Shown: positions 58,639-64,000 of the stretch, in pieces | Position numbering within the stretch: the first letter of the stretch is position 1 | Layout of the letters: every line of letters starts with the position of its first letter | Assembly (NCBI RefSeq): GCF_938028735.1 | Contig: NZ_CALIMF010000015.1 | Span: 62,001 to 126,000 of the forward strand | Reading direction: 5' to 3' | DNA: 64,000 nucleotides | Origin: an uncultured Thermanaerothrix sp. | Lineage (GTDB): Bacteria; Chloroflexota; Anaerolineae; Anaerolineales; Anaerolineaceae | The notes under the pieces: generated by a model | What the model was told of the DNA's origin: nothing | What the model saw: the letters and a program-made list of their open reading frames with translations, nothing else | Database searches by the model: none | Program-made: the position numbers and the translations under genes

Positions 58639-60135
58639 ATGAAGACACTCTTGATTTATCCGGAATTTCCTGATACGTTCTGGAGTTTTAAGCACGCTCT
58701 GCGCTTTATCGGAAAAAAAGCCTCTTCGCCCCCCTTAGGTTTATTGACCATAGCCGCCATGTTACCTCCGGAATGGCCAAAGCGTCTGGTGGATATGAAC
58801 GTTGAACCCCTTTGTGATGAGGTCATTGCCTGGGCTGATCTAGTTATGATTTCGGCCATGGTGGTGCAGCGTTCCTCGACCCGCGAAGTGATTCAGCGTT
58901 GCAAGGCGGCAGGAAAGCGGGTAGTAGCTGGAGGCCCATTGTTCTCGGCCGAATGGTCGAAATTCCCCGAGGTTGATCACCTCGTTCTGGGAGAGGGCGA
59001 GATTACGTTGCCTCGGTTCCTGGATGATCTGGAGCGCAGTGAGCCGCAACCCATCTACCAGGCTCACGAATATGCGGATCTAAAGACGACGCCAGTGCCC
59101 CTGTGGTCACTAGCCAAGGTGAATGCTTATGACTCCCTGAGTATCCAATATTCGCGTGGCTGTCCGTATCATTGCGAGTTTTGCAATGTAACAGCGCTTT
59201 TTGGTCACCGACCGCGCACTAAAAATGCACAACAGATCATTGCGGAACTGGATGCTATGTATTATGGGGCTGGCTGGCGACGTAATATCTTCTTCGTGGA
59301 CGATAACTTTATTGGCAATCGACGTCATGTCAAAGAAGAGATTTTGCCGGCTTTAATTAACTGGCGTCAAGGGAAGAAGGGATGTTCCTTTATCACCGAG
59401 GCTTCTATTAATCTCGCTGATGACCCAGAATTGATGTCTATGATGCGTGAGGCGGGCTTTGTTTCGATCTTTGTCGGGATAGAGACTCCGGAAGAAAGTA
59501 GCTTGATGGAGTCCCATAAGTCCCAGAACATGCGCCGTGACTTATTGGAGAATGTGCGCCGTTTACAACGCTTTGGTTTGCAAGTCATGGGAGGATTTAT
59601 CGTTGGATTTGACAATGATCCCCCCACGATTTTCCAGCGCCAGATTGAATTTATCCAACGTAGCGGGATTGTCACGGCAATGGTGGGGATGTTGCAAGCT
59701 CCATATGGTACCCCCCTGTACGAACGCTTGGCAGCGGAGGGACGATTGTTGGATGGAATGAGCGGCGATAACACGGATGGCAACACCAACATTATCCCTA
59801 GAATGGGGCTAAAGACCCTGCGTGAGGGATATCAGCGTATTTTAAGGGAGATTTATAGCCCGCGGGGGTTTTATGAGCGCATAAAGAACTTTCTAGACCA
59901 CTACGAACCGCCACAGATACGTAGTCCCATTCGCAAGGAAGAGGTTGGGGCTTTCTTTAAGGCGGTGTGGAAACTTGGAATTATGGGTGAAGAACGACGC
60001 GAGTTCTGGGCATTGTTAATCCGGACGCTGCTCAAGTACCCGCAGAAATTTGTGCATGCGGTGACTCTGGCAGTTTATGGATTTCACTTTCGCCAGGTGG
60101 CGCGAGCAAGCGAAAGGAGCACCACTGGCGGATGA
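58639..60135 (+). CDS. B12-binding radical SAM protein (DUF4070 / HpnP-like family)
   Basis: A 498-residue radical SAM enzyme. The N-terminal 150 residues resemble a cobalamin-binding fold (RLVDMNVEPLCDEVIAWADLVMISAMVVQ, VVAGGPLF) without the classical DxHxxG loop. The cluster-binding cysteines are Cys175, 179 and 182 (GCPYHCEFC). Next are the GEGEI-type SAM region and FVDDNFIGNRR. The C-terminal 150 residues match the DUF4070 extension found in the HpnP hopanoid methylase group. It probably methylates or remodels a lipid or natural product; substrate unknown. AGGGAGGG precedes the ATG. Confidence 0.85.
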   Translation: MKTLLIYPEFPDTFWSFKHALRFIGKKASSPPLGLLTIAAMLPPEWPKRLVDMNVEPLCDEVIAWADLVMISAMVVQRSSTREVIQRCKAAGKRVVAGGPLFSAEWSKFPEVDHLVLGEGEITLPRFLDDLERSEPQPIYQAHEYADLKTTPVPLWSLAKVNAYDSLSIQYSRGCPYHCEFCNVTALFGHRPRTKNAQQIIAELDAMYYGAGWRRNIFFVDDNFIGNRRHVKEEILPALINWRQGKKGCSFITEASINLADDPELMSMMREAGFVSIFVGIETPEESSLMESHKSQNMRRDLLENVRRLQRFGLQVMGGFIVGFDNDPPTIFQRQIEFIQRSGIVTAMVGMLQAPYGTPLYERLAAEGRLLDGMSGDNTDGNTNIIPRMGLKTLREGYQRILREIYSPRGFYERIKNFLDHYEPPQIRSPIRKEEVGAFFKAVWKLGIMGEERREFWALLIRTLLKYPQKFVHAVTLAVYGFHFRQVARASERSTTGG

Positions 60136-60140
60136 ATCTC

Positions 60141-61391
60141 TTAGACAGACCAGGAGAGCAGTATATCACGGAGGCGGTGCTCCAGAACACTAAAGGAGTA
60201 AAACCTAAGACCTAGCCGGTAATTCTGTTCAACCATTTCCTCGGCCAAGCCAGGCTGGGTGAGTACTTGTTGAACCTGTTTAACGGTATCAGCGGTAATA
60301 AATCCATCGAACTCAATGGTGCGAAACCCCTTGGGTTTTATGTCAAAGGCATAAATGGAGTAGTTGTTAACAACAATAGGGCGGCGGAAGTATACGGCTT
60401 CCAGGAAGGCGTTTCCAAATCCTTCAAATGTAGAAGGGTAAGTCACCAAGTCGGCTTGTGGATAGACATCCCAAAGGGCATAGATCCTGCGCCCGTCGGG
60501 TGTTTGTCCGCGTTGTTCGCGAATGATGTCAGATACGAAATTTACTGGTACCTGGAGGGCCTTGGCTAACCACCGAATATGTTGTTCATATTCATGCCCC
60601 TCATCCCCGCTGGCGTGTGAAATAATCAGGCGCGCTTTGAGGCCCAACCGATGGATTAACTCAACCGCATGTTCAATTCCCTTGCGCTGTACCACGCGAG
60701 TAGGTTGAAGGAAGAAATACTCACCCTCTGCAATTTCCAGATCCTTCTTTAAATATTTCGCATAGCCATTTAAGTCACTAGGAGGCGGTGACTCAAAATC
60801 CATCACGTTAGGAATCAAAACCGAGGCAATACCCGTGCGATGAGCTAACTGATGAGCCGCCGATGAATTAATCACAACGTGGCGGATAAACGGAAGGTTG
60901 GGAGGAAAGGCTTGATTTAGGTAATCCCATACACAGTTGACCATAAAGCGAGTACGCTCCCAGAAAAAGTCGTGATGATGGGCCAGCGTAGGGATGCCCG
61001 TCTCTGCGATGAGTTCACACAGGGCTAAACCTAGGGGAAGGTTGAGAGGAATAGTAAGTGCATTTTCAACTACTAGCGCTTCGATTCCAAATCGCGAGAT
61101 GAAGCGTTGGAGATGCATTTTCAGATGCTGCTTAAGACGCGAAATTGCCTCTGTGAGCGCAGGTGGGCGAACGCGCTGTCCGAAGGCTATTTCGTTGATC
61201 TGAACAATATCTGGATGATGAAAGGATGCCTCTGGAACTAGGTAGGTTACCTCGGGCGGGCGGTTCGACTCGCCAGCAAAATAGAAACACGAATAGCCTA
61301 ACCTTTCGAGCACAGTGGCCCATTTTTCGCTTTCGAGTGAAACACCATCGGTGCCGGCAAAACGAGTGGAGACAAAACCCAAGTTACGCAT
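60141..61391 (-). CDS. Glycosyltransferase, GT4-like
   Basis: A 416-residue GT-B-fold glycosyltransferase. The C-terminal donor domain has the retaining GT4 signature STFEGFGNAFLEAVYFRRPIVVNNY (the E-x7-E pair, about residues 319-328) and ARLIISHASGDEGHEYEQHI. The N-terminal domain begins MRNLGFVSTRFAGTDGVSLE with the glycine-rich acceptor loop. Substrates are not predictable. It converges with the radical SAM gene, only five bases apart. Confidence 0.87.
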   Translation of the reverse strand: MRNLGFVSTRFAGTDGVSLESEKWATVLERLGYSCFYFAGESNRPPEVTYLVPEASFHHPDIVQINEIAFGQRVRPPALTEAISRLKQHLKMHLQRFISRFGIEALVVENALTIPLNLPLGLALCELIAETGIPTLAHHHDFFWERTRFMVNCVWDYLNQAFPPNLPFIRHVVINSSAAHQLAHRTGIASVLIPNVMDFESPPPSDLNGYAKYLKKDLEIAEGEYFFLQPTRVVQRKGIEHAVELIHRLGLKARLIISHASGDEGHEYEQHIRWLAKALQVPVNFVSDIIREQRGQTPDGRRIYALWDVYPQADLVTYPSTFEGFGNAFLEAVYFRRPIVVNNYSIYAFDIKPKGFRTIEFDGFITADTVKQVQQVLTQPGLAEEMVEQNYRLGLRFYSFSVLEHRLRDILLSWSV

Positions 61392-61482
61392 GGCTTGAAA
61401 TACTCGTTGTTTTCAATTGCTTCGTTATAGCCAACTTGCCGGATTGTAAAATGGCATTCGGTTGGCAAAAGTATATCAGAAT

Positions 61483-62316
61483 TCAAGATGTGGGTAACGG
61501 GTGAAAGGGATAGCAACCTAGAACTCGAAGCATGGATGCGAATTCCCTAAGATTATCCAGCGCGCGGTAAATTACGTCATCAGCGAGCGAACCAAAGAAG
61601 TCGACATAAAAGAGATATTCTCCCGGTTTTCCCACCAAAGGGCGGGATTCGATCTTCGCTAGATCAATTTCACGCAGTGCAAATACGCTAAGGGCGCGAA
61701 ATAAGGCACCTGGACGGTTGATTAGTGTGAAAACAATTGAAGTTTTGGCCTGATTGGGAGGTGGGGCAACTGCCTCACGGCTCAAGATTAAGAAGCGTGT
61801 AAAGTTTGCAGTGTGATCCTCAATTCCCTCAGCCAGAATACTCATCTGGTAAACCTCAGCAGCGCGTCGGGAAGCAATGGCAGCAACTGTGGGGTCAGGT
61901 CGTTCCTGTAATAGACGCACGGCTCCTGCGGTATCGTATACGGGTTCTGTATGGGGTATTCCCAGGCGCCTAAGGGTTTCGCGACATTGGGCCAAAGCCT
62001 GGGGATGGCTGATCACTTTTTGGAGGTTTGCAATTTGTGCACCTGGCCATCCAATTAGACAATGCCGAATCCTTAGATAATATTCCCCAACGATATGTAA
62101 AGCATGGGATAGTAATAGATCATAGTTTTGGTGGACACTTCCGGCCAGAGAGTTTTCAATAGGAATAATACCCCGCTCTGCCTTTCCCTGCTCAACAGCT
62201 TGAAAGACGGCCTCAAATGTATCACACGGTAAGGTTTGAATACGGGGACCAAAGTACTCAAGCGCTGCGCTTTCTGAAAAAGCACCGTGTTCGCCTTGAA
62301 AGGCAATTGTTTTCAT
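61483..62316 (-). CDS. pheA: Prephenate dehydratase
   Basis: A 277-residue stand-alone PheA. The dehydratase domain (1-180) has AFQGEHGAFSESAALEYFG, GIIPIENSLAGSVHQNYDLL, and the catalytic Thr-Arg-Phe in HTANFTRFLIL. The ACT regulatory domain (about 195-270) has SIVFTLINRPGALFRALSVFALREIDLAKIESRP (phenylalanine-binding GALxRxL and ESRP motifs). It converts prephenate to phenylpyruvate and is probably feedback-inhibited by phenylalanine. It is last of the aroB-aroQ-yciI-pheA run. Confidence 0.95.
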   Translation of the reverse strand: MKTIAFQGEHGAFSESAALEYFGPRIQTLPCDTFEAVFQAVEQGKAERGIIPIENSLAGSVHQNYDLLLSHALHIVGEYYLRIRHCLIGWPGAQIANLQKVISHPQALAQCRETLRRLGIPHTEPVYDTAGAVRLLQERPDPTVAAIASRRAAEVYQMSILAEGIEDHTANFTRFLILSREAVAPPPNQAKTSIVFTLINRPGALFRALSVFALREIDLAKIESRPLVGKPGEYLFYVDFFGSLADDVIYRALDNLREFASMLRVLGCYPFHPLPTS

Positions 62317-62365
62317 AAACGGTCCAAGCCGTCCTTTCTATATCAAACTAGAGGATCAACTCGGA

Positions 62366-62665
62366 TCAACTCTTAGTGATCCACATTTCCAAAAAAGGCT
62401 GGTACTTAACCGGATCAAATTCCACAAAGCGATAGATTGCCATTTGATTGAGTGCATATGGATCGCGGGCAAAGTAATCCCGTAATTGCTCTTCATTTTC
62501 AGCGCGGGCGATGACAATTCCACCAGTGCGTGGATGCATGGGGCCAGACATTAATAACCAACCGCAATCATAGCCTTGTTGTAAAAAGGCACGATGCTGG
62601 GACACGACTGGTGCAATTTCCTCAAAAGGACGGGTGTAAGTGATTTCAACGAGAAAGTGTTTCAT
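62366..62665 (-). CDS. YciI-family protein
   Basis: A 99-residue ferredoxin-fold protein: HFLVEITYTRPFEEIAPVVSQHRAFLQQGYDCGWLLMSGPMHPRTGGIVIARA with the conserved His-Arg and the SGP motif, then DYFARDPYALNQMAIYRFVEFDPVKY. YciI-like proteins are poorly understood; some act as small dehalogenase-like or ligand-binding proteins. The ATG at 62665 has GGAG nine bases upstream and gives the family N-terminus; the frame to 62746 is a spurious extension. It lies between aroQ and pheA. Confidence 0.87.
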   Translation of the reverse strand: MKHFLVEITYTRPFEEIAPVVSQHRAFLQQGYDCGWLLMSGPMHPRTGGIVIARAENEEQLRDYFARDPYALNQMAIYRFVEFDPVKYQPFLEMWITKS

Positions 62666-62693
62666 TTTGTGCTTCTCCGTGAGACTATAGAGA

Positions 62694-63161
62694 TTAGGGA
62701 GAATCTGTGCGCTCAGAAAGAATATCCAACAAAGCCATGAGACCATAAAGATAAGAACGCCAGCCCAGGCCGCTTATCTGTCCCAGACATACTGGCGCCA
62801 GAAGCGAGATGTGCCGAAAGGGCTCTCGGGCGTAGATGTTCGAGAGGTGCACTTCAATAGCAGGTTTTCCGATCGCTGCCAGGGTATCCCGAATAGCCAC
62901 GCTAGTATGAGTGTAGCCGCCTGCATTAATAAGGATTCCATCCAGCCAGTCCATTTCAGCGATCAGACGATTGATGATCTCACCCTCGGCGTTGCTTTGA
63001 AAGATCCGCAGTACTCCCCCACGATCTCTCGCATAGTTATTAAGAACTTCATTGATCTGCTCAAGAGATACTTTTCCGTACACCATTGGCTCACGCCGCC
63101 CAAGAAGCCCAAGATTAGGACCATGGACAACCAGAATGTGAAAGGGGGACTCTCTACTCAT
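62694..63161 (-). CDS. aroQ: Type II 3-dehydroquinate dehydratase
   Basis: A 155-residue enzyme: ILVVHGPNLGLLGRREPMVYG carries the flexible-lid Arg and Tyr, and NAGGYTHTSVAIRDTLAAIGKPAIEVHLSNIYAREPFRH holds the catalytic His and substrate-binding Asn/Ser. It forms 3-dehydroshikimate in the shikimate pathway. The ATG at 63161 lies inside the aroB stop region with GAGGTGG four bases upstream; the longer frame to 63200 overlaps aroB further and is rejected. It is translationally coupled to aroB. Confidence 0.95.
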   Translation of the reverse strand: MSRESPFHILVVHGPNLGLLGRREPMVYGKVSLEQINEVLNNYARDRGGVLRIFQSNAEGEIINRLIAEMDWLDGILINAGGYTHTSVAIRDTLAAIGKPAIEVHLSNIYAREPFRHISLLAPVCLGQISGLGWRSYLYGLMALLDILSERTDSP

Positions 63162-64000
63162 GAACCACCTCGCGAAGAGATCGAATAGCCTGTTTGACAC
63201 ATTTTTCCTCTACGTCCGATACCAGGATAACCTTTCCGATTTGGCTGGGGAGCGCCCAACGCAGTTTACCGCGTTTGTGCTTTTTGTCGTGGTGGATGAT
63301 CTCAAGCAGGGCTTCGTTTTCCAAAAGGGGATGAAAGAGGGGAAGGTCCCATTTTTGCAGGATGTTATGGATTCGTTCAACGGTCTTCCGGGAGGTCACA
63401 CCAAGTTGCTCTGCCAACATGGCTTCAACGGCCATTCCAATGCTGACAGCCTCCCCGTGGCGGAGCATGTAGTTGCTAAGCGTTTCCAGGGCATGACCAA
63501 TGGTGTGTCCGAGATTGAGAATCGCTCTCAAATCCTGCTCGTAAGGATCAGCCTGTACCACTCGGGCTTTTACGGCGATGGCTTGGGCAAGAACTTCCTT
63601 ACGCGGCGCTGTATCACGAGGTTCCATCTCCAACAACGCGAAAAGATTGGGATCTCCAACGATCCCGTGCTTAATGACCTCGGCCATCCCCGAGCGAAGC
63701 TCATCCGGCGGCAAAGTGGATAAATAACTAGGATCCACCAAGATCGCCAGAGGCTGTTTGAACGTTCCGATCAGATTTTTACCTTGGGGCAGATCCAAAC
63801 CAGTTTTTCCGCCAATGCTAGCATCAACCATTGCCAGGAGAGAGGTGGGAATGTGCAGGATTGGTAATCCCCGCATATAAGTCGAAGCAACAAAACCGGC
63901 AATATCCCCAATCACTCCACCCCCCAAGGCAATAATCAGGTTACCACGATCTATCCGTGCTTCCAGCAATTGCTCATATAAATAAAGCGCAGTTTCAGGG
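63154..64000 (-). CDS. aroB: 3-dehydroquinate synthase, C-terminal 280 residues (cut by window edge)
   Basis: The minus-strand frame is open through the right edge, so the true start lies beyond base 64000 (about 80 residues are missing). Visible motifs are the NAD-binding GGGVIGDIAGFVAS, HIPTSLLAMVDASIGGKTGLDLPQGKN, MAEVIKHGIV with the metal Glu, and LNLGHTIGHALE and HGEAVSIGM with the metal histidines. AroB makes 3-dehydroquinate from DAHP. The TTG at 63969 is internal, since the residues upstream of it (ETALYLYEQLLEA) also match the family. It begins the aroB-aroQ-yciI-pheA operon. Confidence 0.95.
   Translation of the reverse strand, partial: PETALYLYEQLLEARIDRGNLIIALGGGVIGDIAGFVASTYMRGLPILHIPTSLLAMVDASIGGKTGLDLPQGKNLIGTFKQPLAILVDPSYLSTLPPDELRSGMAEVIKHGIVGDPNLFALLEMEPRDTAPRKEVLAQAIAVKARVVQADPYEQDLRAILNLGHTIGHALETLSNYMLRHGEAVSIGMAVEAMLAEQLGVTSRKTVERIHNILQKWDLPLFHPLLENEALLEIIHHDKKHKRGKLRWALPSQIGKVILVSDVEEKCVKQAIRSLREVVHE

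Noticed and set aside
63160-63723. 187-codon plus-strand frame at the right edge
   Set aside because: Antisense shadow of aroB.

Overview
The window looks like chromosomal DNA of a free-living, probably anaerobic member of the Chloroflexota, most likely Anaerolineae-like. The case rests on gene content: coenzyme F420 genes in a bacterium, a very large SARP/BTAD-type regulator, Pro/Thr-linked lipoproteins, a MurR/RpiR-controlled ECF transporter, and a PgpH-YbeY-ComEA neighbourhood. The assignment is an inference and no rRNA is present. GC content appears close to 50 percent. There is no prophage, IS element or CRISPR array that I can recognise.

Layout. 1-6.1 kb: a minus-strand operon comEA-yqeY-pgpH-ybeY behind a near-consensus promoter, then yjbQ, a YqhQ-like membrane protein and an M20 peptidase. 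6.2-24.4 kb: a plus-strand run of about 16 genes. It is preceded by a structured leader (candidate riboswitch plus terminator). It contains the aminohydrolase SsnA, four F420 genes (npdG, cofE, cofD, cofC), an F420-type LLM oxidoreductase, two differently built molybdenum hydroxylases, XdhC, and the YqeB/YqeC/MocA factors that mark selenium-dependent molybdenum hydroxylases. 24.3-29.4 kb: a minus-strand operon with MrfA/MrfB-like helicase and nuclease (the helicase carries an inserted HNH domain), a methyltransferase and two small proteins. 29.5-37.8 kb: MFS transporter, prepilin peptidase, pckA, a large lipoprotein, nusB, an Asp23 protein and gluconokinase. 38.2-44.3 kb: a 1165-residue regulator, a cluster of small genes (one with an apparent ACG start), tRNA-Asp and a lipoprotein.

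44.3-55.6 kb is the second coherent system. Genes for a class II aldolase, an MtnA-like isomerase, an SDR, an MTA/SAH deaminase (MtaD), an ECF S component, an MTI/MTA phosphorylase, EcfT, a fused double EcfA, an RpiR regulator and a glycerol dehydrogenase-like enzyme lie on the minus strand. Together they spell a predicted route that imports a methylthio- or 5'-deoxy-nucleoside, deaminates it, splits off hypoxanthine and cleaves the sugar phosphate to DHAP plus an aldehyde. The hypoxanthine released would be a possible substrate for the purine-hydroxylase-like enzymes of the first cluster.

55.7-64 kb: a membrane protein with a NarL-type two-component pair, a B12-binding radical SAM protein, a glycosyltransferase, and an aromatic amino acid operon aroB-aroQ-yciI-pheA that runs off the right edge. 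Functions are read from recognised motifs and neighbourhood only; no database search was possible.
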